DNA of 64,000 bases, from positions 323,001 through 387,000 of the forward strand of contig JACVTC010000103.1 of the NCBI GenBank assembly GCA_016946835.1, given 5' to 3'. The notes under the pieces were generated by a model, which searched no databases, was not told where the DNA came from, and saw only the letters and a program-made list of their open reading frames with translations. A program made the translations under genes and the position numbers. Source of the stretch: Neocallimastix lanati (nom. inval.) (lineage: Eukaryota; Neocallimastigomycota; Neocallimastigomycetes; Neocallimastigales; Neocallimastigaceae). Below, piece by piece: positions 1-11,182 of this stretch (the first letter of the stretch is position 1; each line of letters opens with the position of its first letter).

Positions 1-193
1 TTTCTTTTTCGTTCCAATAACACACAAATAACAAAAACTTAATTATTTTATTTAACAATACTAATACTTTTCAAAAAAATAAAAACTTTGTCAATCAAAA
101 ATTTTTCCATTACTTTTAATTACAATTATATCATTTCTTTTTATATTCTTTACAAATTACAAATAAATATGGAGGAACACAATATTTTTGAAA

Positions 194-1468
194 ATGCTAC
201 CTATCTTAAAAGATGGCTTTGCCGGTGACAGAAGATTTTTAAAAGGTTTCCTAGCGAAAATTGATCTTATATTTGCTCTCTATCCAGATCAATACCTCGA
301 AGATGAAAAGAAAGTAATTTATATAATCTCCCGCTTGTATGGAAATGCAATGAATTGGAAAGCTACTTTGATCGAGAATAATGACCCGTGTCTACATAAC
401 TACGAAGCCTTTGTAGGAAGATTAAAGGCTTTTTATGGGAGTAATGACGAATCCTATGTAGCCAACCAAATGCTAAGAAGAATTAAACAAAAAAACATAG
501 GAGGAGTCAGTGGATACATATTAGAATTTAACAAGTATGCTGATGTATCCACTTGGAACGAAGAAGCAAAAATGGACGCTTTTATGGCCGGTTTAAATGA
601 CAATGTTGCCTCTCGTATTCTTGAAATGTTTCCTGGCCCAAAAACTTTATTCGCCATGCAAACAATTGCTTCCAGAATTGATTCTCGTCTATATGTTCAA
701 AGACAATTTTCAAACCAAAGACATTTCAATAACGAAAATCAAAGATTTAATAAAGCTCATTCGCAAAAAAGAAATAAGTCTAAATTCAGCTTTTATAAGC
801 CTCTTTCTAAACAAGAAAAGGAAAGAAGAAAAAGGGAAAATCTCTGTGTTTATTGTGGCTCTCCAGACCATAGTCTAAAAGATTGTACAAAGAAGAATAA
901 AAATAAAGAAAATATTTCCATGGTATCTATTCCTTCCAAGGCATCAAATTTAAACAATTCCTCTCAAGAACATCTTGCTACAGAATTTAAATTATATTTC
1001 GAACTATCGCCAAAGATTCTTATAGATTCCTGTTCTAAGCTCAATCTCATTGATGTGGACTACTGCAATGACCATAATTTACCTTATCATGACTATAGTC
1101 AATTACCAGAAATCATTGGTATTGGTGGTAGTCAATCTATCTTCGGTATAACTCCACCTCTTAATCTTTGTTATAAGGATCATCTTTGTAGAACCCAATT
1201 TTATGTTACAGATTTACCTGCTTATCCTTGTATTTTAGGTCTCGATTGGCTCAAAGAACACAACCCTCATATTGATTTTGCTACGAATACTTTATCTTTT
1301 GTTTCTAATCACTGTCTTACTTATTGTGTCTCTTTACCAAATAATGTTCCAGAATTCCCAGAAGAACCTTCCGCTTTTCCTATTATCGAAAATAATTCTC
1401 GTCGTAATACTACTAACTGTAAAGATTTAATAAAATCTTTAATAATTAATTATATAATAATTAATTAA
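194..1468 (+). CDS. Retrotransposon-type Gag-aspartic protease protein, 3' end replaced by an inserted LTR
   Basis: The reading frame has an N-terminal capsid-like part of Ty3/Gypsy type (about residues 5-170), a basic linker, a CCHC zinc knuckle CVYCGSPDHSLKDC (CX2CX4HX4C, about residue 220) and a retropepsin-like domain with the active-site motif ILIDSCS (about residue 275) and the later ILGLDWL motif (about residue 350). Gag packages RNA and the protease cleaves the polyprotein. ATG at 194 is the first in frame; an ATG at 169 lies in another frame, so the true start may have been lost to an indel. From 1418 the frame runs into an LTR, so the last 17 residues are not native; removing the LTR and one target copy brings a TAA directly after the native Asn codon. 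No reverse transcriptase follows. It is either a remnant of an element like F (41.5-43.9 kb), which lacks these domains, or a stand-alone gag-pro gene. Confidence 0.8.
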   Translation: MLPILKDGFAGDRRFLKGFLAKIDLIFALYPDQYLEDEKKVIYIISRLYGNAMNWKATLIENNDPCLHNYEAFVGRLKAFYGSNDESYVANQMLRRIKQKNIGGVSGYILEFNKYADVSTWNEEAKMDAFMAGLNDNVASRILEMFPGPKTLFAMQTIASRIDSRLYVQRQFSNQRHFNNENQRFNKAHSQKRNKSKFSFYKPLSKQEKERRKRENLCVYCGSPDHSLKDCTKKNKNKENISMVSIPSKASNLNNSSQEHLATEFKLYFELSPKILIDSCSKLNLIDVDYCNDHNLPYHDYSQLPEIIGIGGSQSIFGITPPLNLCYKDHLCRTQFYVTDLPAYPCILGLDWLKEHNPHIDFATNTLSFVSNHCLTYCVSLPNNVPEFPEEPSAFPIIENNSRRNTTNCKDLIKSLIINYIIIN

Positions 1469-2340
1469 TGTAATAAAATTACATAAATTTAAGATTTACG
1501 TATATGAAAATTAATTATAAATTTATGTAAACTTTTTATAAAGGATAAATTATTATTTAAATAATTTTGGATAATAAATTTAATTTAAATAATTTATTTA
1601 AGTTAGTTAATTTAGTTTATTTAATTTAGTTATTTTATTTAAGTTAGTTAATTTAGTTTATTTAATTTAGTTATTTTATTTAAGTTAGTTAATTTAGTTT
1701 ATTTAATTTAGTTATTTTATTTAAGTTAGTTAATTTAGTTTATTTAATTTAGTTATTTTATTTAAGTTAGTTAATTTAGTTTATTTAATTTAGTTATTTT
1801 ATTTAAGTTAGTTAATTTAGTTTAGTTAGTTTAAAATACTTTAAAACTAATTTCGGAATAGTTTTAAATAGTTAAAATTAGTTTAAATAGTTTACAAAAA
1901 TAGTTTTGAATTGTAAATATATAAACATTAGTATTAATAATAATTATATAATAAATAAATAATAAATGAGTTCTTATTGAATTCAATTATTATTGTAAAT
2001 AAGTTGAAAGTTTATTGAATTAATTATTGTTTAGTTTTAGTTAATTATTATTTAATAAAATTATTAATAAAGATTTCATTTATAAATAAATAGTAATATA
2101 TGTAAAGTAGATAGAAATAATATATTATAATATAATCATGAAAAAATATAAATACATGTAAAATTCATTATTTAAATGGATGTATTAGTTATTGACTATC
2201 GAATAGTTAATAACGAGAAGAGATTTATTTTTAAATTTAATAAAAGATTAATTATTAAAAAAGGAATTTTTTTATTTACGTGTTTTTAAATATTTTGTGT
2301 ATTTTGTTATTTGTAATCTGTTTCTCCTAAACTCTTTACA
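1418..2340. mobile_element. Solo LTR, TGTAAAGA...TCTTTACA family
   Basis: The block begins TGTAAAGA and ends TCTTTACA, a perfect 8-bp terminal inverted repeat, and sits abruptly inside the end of the upstream gag-protease frame. The flanking 5 bp are CTAAC (left) and ATAAC (right), a likely target duplication with one change. It contains no coding sequence; most of its middle is a 41-bp tandem repeat. The ends match those of the solo LTR inserted at 2817-3588. Confidence 0.65.
1600..1830. repeat. 41-bp tandem repeat, about 5.6 copies
   Basis: Near-perfect head-to-tail copies of a 41-bp unit built from TTAAGTTAGTTAATTTAG and TTTATTTAATTTAGTTAT. It lies inside the solo LTR and was probably amplified by slippage. 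Confidence 0.85.
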
Positions 2341-2638
2341 ATAACTAATACCTTTTAAATAAAAAGAAACACGTTACAAATAATAAAAATCATCTTCTGA
2401 TTTAGGACTCTACTTTCTATTGATTTAGGACACTACTTTCTATTGATTTAGGACACTACTTTCTATTGATTTAGGACACTACTTTCTACTGATTTAGGAT
2501 TCTACTCTACTTCTACTGATTTAGGACTCTACTCTACTTCTACTGATTTAGGACTCTACTTTCTATTGATTTAGGACTCTGCTTTCTGCTGATTTAGGAC
2601 TCTACTTTCTACTGATTTAGGACTCTACTGTAACGAAT
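2341..2638. repeat. Short non-coding remnant plus GATTTAGGACTCTACT minisatellite
   Basis: From about 2395 to 2632 there are roughly nine imperfect copies of a unit of 23-29 bp around GATTTAGGACTCTACTTTCT, with CTCTAC/CACTAC variants. Before it are about 50 bp with no recognisable coding. It ends directly at the left LTR of element A. Confidence 0.8.
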
Positions 2639-4443
2639 TGTTATGGCTCGAGGAATTCAAAAAAAAAATTTTTATTCTTTCACAATAATTTTTATTTATT
2701 TATTATATTTTTATTTTAATTTTTATTTTATTTTTATTATTATTTTTATTTATTTATTTTATTTTTGTTTATTTATTTTATTTTTTTATTTATTTATTTT
2801 ATTTTTATTTATTTATTATAAAGTTTTGGTAAAAAAATAGATTATAAATCAACACTTCAATAATAACACTAAAACACAAAATAATAGTTTTAAAGAACAA
2901 GTTTTATTAATTTTTTAAATATTAAAATCTTTATTTATTTTAAAGTGTTATTAACAAGAAATCGTTAATAACAATTACATCGATTAAAATACATGAAATT
3001 TGATAACTATTTATATTTTTATCTTATTACATTTATAATATATAATTCCTATTGAATTATATTATCTAGCTATTTATTTAAAAACAATACTAACCTAAAC
3101 TAATAATAAATAATTAACTATTACTAAATAAAGAGAATTATAATTAATAACTAAAATAAATATAATCAATTCTAATTGAGTTCATTTATTATTTATTTAT
3201 TATTTAAATATTATTAGTAAATTTATTATATGTTTTCTATTTAAAAATAATATAAAAGTTGTCATAATTATTTAATATAAATTTAGCATAAAATGCCGTA
3301 AGTTTCAACATGACTAATTGCATAGTTTCATGTTGTTAATTTATCTTGTGAAAAAACCTTAACTCTTATTATTTAAATTAAATTACATAAAAAGAAATGA
3401 TTTTCAAATACTAGTTTCACAAGAGAAATTTTTAATTTATTAGTATGATTGGGAAAAAATCGAAATTATGTTAAAAATATTTTCAATAATTTTATACACG
3501 TGATTTCAAATAAATTTATTTTAATTTTACTTAAATTTATGATTAAATTTAATTAAAATTATTTAAAGATATTAATAATATCTTTACATTTATTTTATTT
3601 TTATTTATTTGTTTTATTTTTATTTTATTTTTATTATTATTTTATTTATTTTTATTTATTTTTTTTTATTTATTTTTATTATTTCTATTTTTTTTATTTT
3701 CTTATTTTCTCTCCCCTAAAAAGGGGTTCCAAGGTAGTCAATTTATATCTTTTTGAAGATATAAAAGTAGCAAAGCCTCTGGAAGTAGTTGAAGAGATGG
3801 AAAAACAATAGATTTTTAAATCTTATTGATTATTTCCTTATTGTAATAAATAGAAATTTTATTATTTCCTAATATTCAAATTAACCAAAATAAATCTATA
3901 ATATAAAAGATGTATTATAGATAAGAATTAAACAAAAAAAGAGAAGCAGTATTACAATAAAATTGAATACTTTAACTTAATTTTGATACTAATTTAATAT
4001 GTAATCTTATATATTAATTTGAATGACATAATAGAAAATAAAATATATTTATTAATATATGAAAAATCTTTTACAATTTTAAATACAGAAAATTTTATTT
4101 TATTTATTTCTTTCATTTCAATTATTTCTTAATTCGAAAGACAGAAATATTGATAAAGTTATTTAAGTTATTTATATACAGGAATTATTCCTTATTTAGA
4201 AGAATAATACTAAAAGTAATTAGTACTATGTTATTGATAAACTCTTATAAATTTAATTTATCTTTATAAGGAATGAACATAAATTTAAATTAAATTTTAT
4301 GTATAAACTTAAATTTTCAGATCAAATAATATAGTAAAATTATTAATGTAAAGAATACATAAATTTATTAATATTTTAAAAATCACCTTGACTATATTAA
4401 AAGGTTTTTAATAAGAATCAATTTATTACTTCATTCTTTATTA
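2639..4443 (-). repeat. 3' LTR of element A, interrupted by a solo LTR
   Basis: It starts TGTTATGGCTCGAGG as the other LTR at 11183 does and matches it again from about 3590 to the end (CATTCTTTA). It is about 0.75 kb longer because of the insertion at 2817-3588. The inner end reads TTA where the other copy reads TCA, so the canonical CA is mutated. It contains a long TTTATTTTTA-type low-complexity run. Confidence 0.85.
2817..3588. mobile_element. Solo LTR nested in the left LTR of element A
   Basis: The 772-bp block is absent from the other LTR of element A and is flanked by TTTAT on both sides (2812-2816 and 3589-3593), a 5-bp target duplication, although T-rich flanks make chance matches easier. 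It ends TCTTTACA and begins TATAAAG, one base off the expected TGTAAAG. No ORF. Confidence 0.65.
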
Positions 4444-4457
4444 CGATGCCCCCGCTA
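4444..4457 (-). promoter_or_regulatory. Polypurine tract of element A
   Basis: On the minus strand AGCGGGGGCATCG lies between the pol stop and the 3' LTR, the position of the plus-strand primer in LTR retrotransposons. Elements E (18856) and C (46598) have closely similar G5 tracts at the same place. Confidence 0.75.
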
Positions 4458-4466
4458 AGACTCAAG

Positions 4467-7400
4467 CTATATTGTAGCTGAGTTATATTTTACTATATTT
4501 TTGAGGTGTACATTCCGATTTAATAATATTCCTGAATTTGGATCAGCTAACGTAACTGTATTAAACTTTTTCTTGATTACTTTTAAAGGTCCATTAAAAT
4601 AAGGTTCTAGTTTAGTTCTACTAAAGTTTCTAACTAGGACTAAATCTCCTTCCTTGATTTCCTTAGCCTGATTCATACTTTGTTTTTCTTCTCGTCTAAC
4701 AGCCCAATATTTATTTGCATTTTTCACATTTTCTGATGCTTCTATGGTCCATCTATAATGAGATATAAACTTTTCCAATAGAATTTCATCAGAAGATTTA
4801 TTTATACCTTTAGTGGGTCTTGCAGCTATATCAAAAGGTTGTTGGTCTTCACGACCATAAACTAATTCAAAACTAGAATGGTTAGTGGTACTATTTTTAA
4901 CAGTTCTTAAAGCCCAGAGAGCAGAGGGTAATACCTCATCCCAATCTTTATTTTTCGTCCCAAGCAATCTAAGGAGTTTACCAATTTCTTTATTACGATT
5001 TTCAGTAAGTCCATTAGATTCGGGATGATATGTTGTAACAAATTTTATATATACATCATATAGATCTAAAAATATTTTAGTCATATCTGATGTAAATTGG
5101 GCACCATTATCGGTGGTAATTACTTGGGGAACTCCATGACGAGAAAATACGTTAATAAGGAACTTAATTACGTCTTTAAAAGTGATATTTTCAGTCGGTT
5201 CTGCTTCTACTCACTTAGTGAAATAATCAACAGCTACTATTATATATTGATTATTACTTTTAGTTTTAACCAATGGACCGATAATGTCCAAACCAAGATG
5301 TACAAAAGGTCCTTCCACTTTAGTAGGTAGATTTTCTGTAGGCTCTGGATAAGGTTGTGGTCGATTTAATTGACATTTTTCACACTTACTGACAACACGT
5401 TTAACATCATTCACCATGTCGTTCCAATAATAACTCTTACGTAAACGTTGATAAGTCTTATAATAACCATCGTGTCCAATATTATGAGCCTCTAATATTA
5501 ATTTTATTCTTTCATTAAGATCGGTTACTAATTTTCTATAATTGTTACCATCAATAAAGTAGTCAATACCATCAATAGTGGTGAATTTTTCATTGATAAA
5601 ATCATGTATTACTTTGGATAATAAGGCTTCATTTTCATCATTCGTAATATCATGGTTAATTATTTTCGTAGCTAAAACTACATTTTCTTTATTATTTTTC
5701 ATTCGGGATAGGGCATCAGCAAGCACATTCTTTTTACCGGTTTCATATCTAATGTCTACACCAAGCATACTAGCTGTCAAACACCATCTAGTTTGCCTTG
5801 CATTATGTGGTTCCTTATTTTTGAACAACCCTAGTAACGGTTTATGTTCCGTATATACAATAGTTGGTATTGGATTTCCATCTATATACGGTTTTAATTT
5901 AGTTATACAATAATATAGGGCAGCACCTTCTAGGTCCGTTATACCATAATGCTTTTCTGCTCTGGTCAAACTTCTACTAATAAAGTGAATAGGGTGTTCT
6001 TTTCCAGTTTCATTATCTTTTTGTAATAACACACCTCCTATTCCATCATAAGAAGCATCGGTACGTATAATAAATTCTTTATCAAACTGAGGGAAACTTA
6101 ATATGGGTGCATTTATTAGTTTTTCTTTCAGTACTTCAAACGATTTTTGGTGTTCACTAGTCCAAACATACTTCACACCTTTCCTTAATAATTTACACAA
6201 ACACGCAGTAATTTGTGAATATTTATCGATGAAATTTCTATAGTATCCAACAGCTCCTAAAAATGAACGTAATTCATGGATGTCCTGAGGGGGTTTCCAA
6301 TCTCTGATAACCTCGATTTTACTATCAAGAGGTTTTAAGCCTTTAGTGGTTAATCTATGCCCCAAAACATTCACTTCTGTTTTCATGAAGTGACACTTTT
6401 CAATATTAAGTTTTAATCTATTTTCTTTGAGTATGGATAAAACTTATTGAATATGTTGGAGGTGTTCTTCAACTGTTTTAGAGTATATAAGTATATCATC
6501 GATAAAATTATAAACACACTTTCCTATTAAAGGAAATAGGATTCTATTCATTTCTCTTTGAAAGGTTGCATGAGCGTTGGTTAGACCAAATGGCATAACT
6601 TTAAATTGGTAATTACCAAACTTAGTGGTGAAAGTTGTTATACCAATACTTTCTTCCTCCATTAAAATTTGGTGATATCCAGAGTATAAGTCAATGGTAG
6701 TGAAGATAGTTGCACCATTGAGACTATCAAAAATTTCATCAATGTATGGTATAGAATAAGAATCCTTTATAGTAAAGTCATTAACCTTCCTATAATCTAC
6801 ACACATACGCCATTTCCCATTAGGCTTTGGTACTAGAACAATAGGCGAAGACCATTCAGAATTTGAAGGCTCAATTAACTTTTTATTAATTAACTTAGTT
6901 AATTCTTCCTTTAAAATATCTGTCTTTAATTTTGTTAGCCGATAAGCTCTTTGTTTTATAGGTTTGGTACCAGCTTTTAGATTTATTTTGTGTGGTGAAA
7001 GCAATTATGGTGTTAATTCCTCAGACGACGTAGCAACAATTTCTATATTGTCCTCTAATAGGTGTATTATATCAGTTCTATATTTTTCATTTAGAGTATT
7101 CATAAATATTGTATTATGTATATATTCCATAGGTGGTAATCCTTCTAATTTCTTTAATTCCCCACCAGCATATTTTTCCTTACTATTATCCTCAAGTAAT
7201 TTGTTAACACTACAAATATATTTTTCGTCAATTGCAGAATTATTTATTGGTGTAATAGAACTGATAGTACCATCCATGTTATATTTACATAAGCAATTAT
7301 TTAAGGGATTAATAAATAATCTATTATCAACTATAGTTTTTAAATTAATTAGCATGTCATAAAATGGTTCCTCTTTTTCTACAATTCGGAAATCAATTAA

Positions 7401-8675
7401 CAATGAAAGCTCACTAATTTTCACAGGTATCCTAACGACTATTCCTTCAGAGTATTCATCGTCTCTAGTGGCAAGCATTATTCTACCACAACTATGACCA
7501 ACAGCGGTATATTGGTATGGTAGAGAATTATAATATTTTTGTGACATAATATTTAAATTACTACACGTATCAATAAGTAATTTTCCAGATACACCATCAA
7601 CAGAGGCATCTACCATTGCAATATCCTCCTCTGTTATTTCTGTACTTTTACTTTTATAGTTATGATCAACATTATTAACTGATGTTGTAGTAGCAACTAC
7701 ATTATTAATAACGCCAACAACATTAGTGGTGGCTTTTTCTAGTTTTAAACCTTGGGAAACTTGACTTCTTATTTTAGGCGCAGCATTCCAAAGCTGTCCA
7801 AAGGTAATATTACACTTGGTATTGCTTAAATCATCCCATACATCATATTCCTTATAATTAGAAAGCATTTTAATAATTCGATTTACCCGAGGTATTTTCA
7901 TACAATTATTATTATCATTATTATTATTATTATTATTAATACCATCTGTATTAATTAATTTATTTAATATATTTTTATTATTCGTTACATGATTATTATC
8001 GATAATAGTTTCATTATTATTAATATTAATAGTATTATTATTATTAATATCATTTACGACTGGGGTTTTTCTAATAGTTCCGTTGTTACTATTATTAGGA
8101 TTACTAGTATTATTATTATTATTTTTGTCTTTTTTTCTTTCTCTAGTTTGATTAATTTCCCTTGGAGCTTCTACATTATCAACTTTTGAAGTTATTTCCT
8201 CTTTATTAGTAATTAAGTTTACATTAGACTGACTGGATGATGCAGTTTCGAATTCTTTAGAATTAGTACTAGATTTCAAAAATCTTTCTTTATCACGTAT
8301 TGCTTTTTCAATTTTCTTTTCTTTATTGATATTTGGTTGCATAATTATTGATGTTTGCAACTGTTTCTTATGAGGTATCACCTCTTCAGTTTCCAATTCT
8401 CTTTCTTTTCTTTTTCTTAATGCAGGAGTGTTTATAGGTCGTGGATTATCACGTAGGCTTTTATGAATTTTCCTTCCTTTTCCATTATCTAACTCAACAT
8501 CACTTTCATCAAGTTTTCTTTTTGCCGCACCGACAAAATATTCTCCTACCTGATCATGACTTTTGATAGTATAATCCACTCTGTAGTCTTTACTTTCTGC
8601 ATCAGAAGAATTGGAAGTATATTTTAATGAAGCTATTTTTTTGATGGGAGTGCCTCCTCTCCCTTCTACTGGTTT
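4467..8675 (-). pseudogene. Pol of element A (protease-RT-RNase H-integrase), three in-frame stops
   Basis: One frame is open from the frameshift site to 4467 except for three stops: TAA at 7005, TAA at 6444 and TGA at 5211 (a Trp codon in the TKWVEAE motif of the relatives). From the N-terminus: an Asn-rich linker, retropepsin with LLIDTCS (Cys where most families have Gly), RT with RMCVDYRKVND and FIDDILIYS, RNase H with RTDASYDGIGG, integrase with an HHCC zinc finger (HNIGHDG...CEKCQ), a DDE core (GLDIIGP, TDNGAQF, HPESNGLTENRN) and a GPY/F-like end (YFNGPLKVI). The lack of frameshifts and only three stops suggest moderate age. It would have been made as a Gag-Pol fusion by -1 frameshifting at 8672-8678. 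Close relatives in the window are B, C and E. Confidence 0.9.
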
Positions 8676-8678
8676 AAA
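8646..8678 (-). promoter_or_regulatory. -1 ribosomal frameshift signal of element A
   Basis: The slippery heptamer T TTA AAC (8672-8678) ends two codons before the gag stop TAG. An 8-nt spacer follows (CAGTAGAA), then the stem GGGAG / CTCCC (8659-8663 with 8646-8650) and the 8-nt loop AGGAGGCA. Slipping one base back reads TTT AAA and enters pol. Identical geometry occurs in B, C and E. Confidence 0.8.
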
Positions 8679-9624
8679 GGTCCTTTGGAAAAAATCTTTT
8701 TCTTATTTTCTTCTATAATGGCTTGTAGTTTGGGACAATGTTGTTGATAATGTCCAGGTTCCTTACAGAAGAAACAGGTTTTGACGGTAGAGTTTCTTGG
8801 TCCACGTGTAAGGTTCTCCCTTTCACTTTCATCAGAAACTTTCCTATTGTCCCTGTTTTCATAAGTATTTCTTGGTGGTGAACTACGACTCTTATTATAA
8901 TTATTATTATTATTGTTGGAAACATTTCTATTAGGACTTGGTACACGATGTAACCTCACAGCAAGTCTATCCACTTTTTCTGCAATTTCATAAGCCTTTG
9001 AAAGTGGTATATCATCAATTAAAGTTACTCTTTTCCAGGCCTCAATATTATTCTCAAGTGCATCAGCATAGTCCAAGATACTGATTTGTTTTTTGTGAGT
9101 TTTATCTAATTTTAAATATAATGTCCGATATCTTTTATTAAAATCCCTTACTTTTTCATTTCTACCAATTTTAAGAGCACGCAATTCCCTTAATAAGGTA
9201 TTCTGATCTTCCTTTGCCCATAGAATACTTCAAGAGCGTTGACGATCTCGACAAAAGAAGGATAACGGTTAGTTCTAACACTATCATTACTAGAACTACT
9301 TGAACTAGTAGAGCTACTGGTGCTAGATCCTGACATCTCACCAGTATCAGTGGAACCATTCAATTCTACATCTTCTACTGCTGTAGTAGCAGGTAGTTCT
9401 AATTCTTGGATAATTTGTCTTGGTTCACCAGTAGACGTTAATAGGCAAGCAACAAAAATAGTTTTTGGATCAGTGATATTTTGTAATTGGATCCATAACT
9501 CAATTTCAGAAGCTCAAGATTTTATATCCAAATGGTCCTTGTTTAATTTATCAACATATTTTAGTTCTTTTTTAAGATCTTTAAATGAAGGAACATTAGT
9601 AGTATCATTAGTAACTGAAGCCAT
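8666..9624 (-). pseudogene. Gag of element A, one frameshift and one stop
   Basis: The ATG at 9624 starts MASVTNDTTNVPS. The frame meets TGA at 9514-9516 (a Trp codon by context) and shifts by one base near 9225; the rest (to 8666) reads RALKIGRNEKVRDFNKRY, a capsid C-terminal motif also seen in the Gags of B, C and E, then an Asn/Ser-rich stretch and the CCHC knuckle CFFCKEPGHYQQHC before the stop. Gag would form the virus-like particle and bind the genomic RNA. The gag stop overlaps the frameshift signal. Intact length would be about 319 residues, similar to C (302) and B (374). Confidence 0.85.
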
Positions 9625-9685
9625 ATTTCTTGAGTAGAAATTATACAGTAATATAGGTAAAATATTCAAAATAAAAATAATAAAT

Positions 9686-9718
<33 letters not shown>

Positions 9719-9843
9719 TGTGTGAGTGAGTATGTTATAGATATATATAATATAGTATTAGAATCTATAAGTTTACAAACACTTCAGAGATTAGAAAAAA
9801 AAAATAGGTAAGTTTACAAACACTTCAGAGATTAAAAAAAATA

Positions 9844-9885
<42 letters not shown>

Positions 9886-9966
9886 TTTTGTTTTATTTTG
9901 ATATCCAAGATTAAAATATTTTATAATTATTGTTTATTAAATTATATCTTTTTAGTTATTTATATG

Positions 9967-10175
9967 AGGTTCGAAATACACTTCGACCACCTACAAGAAA
10001 TATATTTTTAGGTTCGAATAACACTCGACCACCTAAGGAAATTTTATATTATTGGTTCGAATACCTTTCGATCACCAATAGAAGATATAATTATATTAAG
10101 GTTATAAGCTCGAATGACACTTCGACCACTTATAATGATAATTATTTGGTTCAAGATACACCTCGACAACCAAAT
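9967..10175 (-). other. Array of five bulged RNA hairpins in the leader of element A
   Basis: Five units of 26-34 bp sit at 9967-9992, 10008-10036, 10050-10080, 10102-10135 and 10144-10175. The outer stems differ but are self-complementary: AGGT/ACCT, TTAGGT/ACCTAA, TATTGGT/ACCAATA, TTATAAG/CTTATAA, ATTTGGTT/AACCAAAT. In each, an inner TCGAA/TTCGA-like stem follows an unpaired one- to three-base bulge (GG, GG, GA, TGG, G on the sense strand), and four of the five have a terminal loop of GTGT type. Stem covariation between copies indicates selected RNA structure. A packaging signal for Gag is a guess; on the plus strand the GGTTCGAA cores also resemble Pol III B boxes. Confidence 0.75.
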
Positions 10176-10256
10176 CAAACAGGTAGTAAAAAAAAATATA
10201 GTAGTCTTTCTTCTTTGGCTCAATTTCACTTAACCACAGAGTAAGAACAGTAAACA

Positions 10257-10287
<31 letters not shown>

Positions 10288-11157
10288 GGAATTCAGTACA
10301 CTAGAATTTCTTATATGTAGCACGGAATAAATTAATTGCTAAATTAAAAAAAATTAATATGGAAAATTTATAAATATTTCTTATATATATATTATTAGCT
10401 TTATATTATTTTCGGATCCGCAGATTCTTTACAGGGCCGTTCGACCTCCACTATTGAACCGTCAGAATAGTGAATATAACAGAGTAGTGTGTGCCTGTAC
10501 GAACACGGGACCTTACCACTTTTTCTATTCTGTTATCACTTGTATCACTAAACCTTATTCAATAATGCTCTACTACCTCCCTATGTGTAAAGCAATCCTT
10601 CTCCTATTCTCTAATATAAACGTCTAATTTTTATATCTATATATATCAACAGTCTTGGTATCAATATATAGATACTATATATATGTATATATTTATAAAT
10701 TTGAATTTATAATTTCAATTATAATATAATTTAGTCGATAATATAAATACGAATTACTATATACACTTAATTGTAACAAAGCCTTAAGCTAAGGAGTTTT
10801 TCATCCAACAGCCGCCGATTACAGTAAGTTATAAATTGTATAAAAGTATTCTTATATTAATGAATAAATGTATAATATAATTAAATTATTATTCTTACTA
10901 ATTAGTACTTGACAGGAATAAATATTTCAAAGTTTTATATCACACTGTTTCTCTTGCACAAACAGAAATATAACAACTTTGTTGAATGAAATTATTTATC
11001 CAACTAATATAGTAAGGACGTAGGTGCTACTTTAAATTATTAATATTTATTTATGTATATATTATATTTCTATATTATTGTAAAAAAAATTTTTTTTTTT
11101 TTTTTTAATTAAATAAAATTATTGTGTATGTTTTAATATTAATTTTTAATTTTGAAA

Positions 11158-11175
11158 TCCCCAATATCTCCACCA
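11158..11175 (-). promoter_or_regulatory. tRNA primer-binding site of element A
   Basis: The minus strand reads TGGTGGAGATATTGGGGA, complementary to a tRNA 3' end ...TCTCCACCA, 7 nt inside the 5' LTR. 16 of 18 bases match the primer site of element B, so both probably use the same tRNA; I could not name it. Confidence 0.65.
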
Positions 11176-11182
11176 AACTTTA

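Larger units (their letters stand above)
9625..11182 (-). other. Long 5' leader of element A
   Basis: No convincing ORF. It holds, from the gag side: a T-run, a 41-bp direct duplication around AAGTTTACAAACACTTCAGA (9768-9835), a pure T-run of about 40, the hairpin array at 9967-10175, another T-run, a less AT-rich stretch of unknown role (10410-10620) and the primer site next to the LTR. At about 1.5 kb it is far longer than the leader of E (166 bp). Confidence 0.7.

Noticed and set aside
2395-2632. Regular short repeats that could suggest a CRISPR array
   Set aside because: Units are contiguous without unique spacers, the genome is eukaryotic and no cas genes are present; it is a minisatellite.
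2643-2840. 65-residue Phe/Tyr-rich ORF, and similar ones at 11349-11619, 51644-51859 and 56975-57172
   Set aside because: Produced by TTTATTTTTA or TTA-type repeats in LTRs and intergenic DNA; no domain and no start context.
9171-9359. Hydrophobic 62-residue minus-strand ORF near gag of element A
   Set aside because: It is an alternative frame of the Ser/Thr-rich gag segment; only its last residues touch the shifted gag frame.
10410-10620. Less AT-rich stretch in the leader of element A as a possible small gene or RNA
   Set aside because: No ORF, tRNA fold or repeated motif could be supported; left as leader sequence of unknown role.
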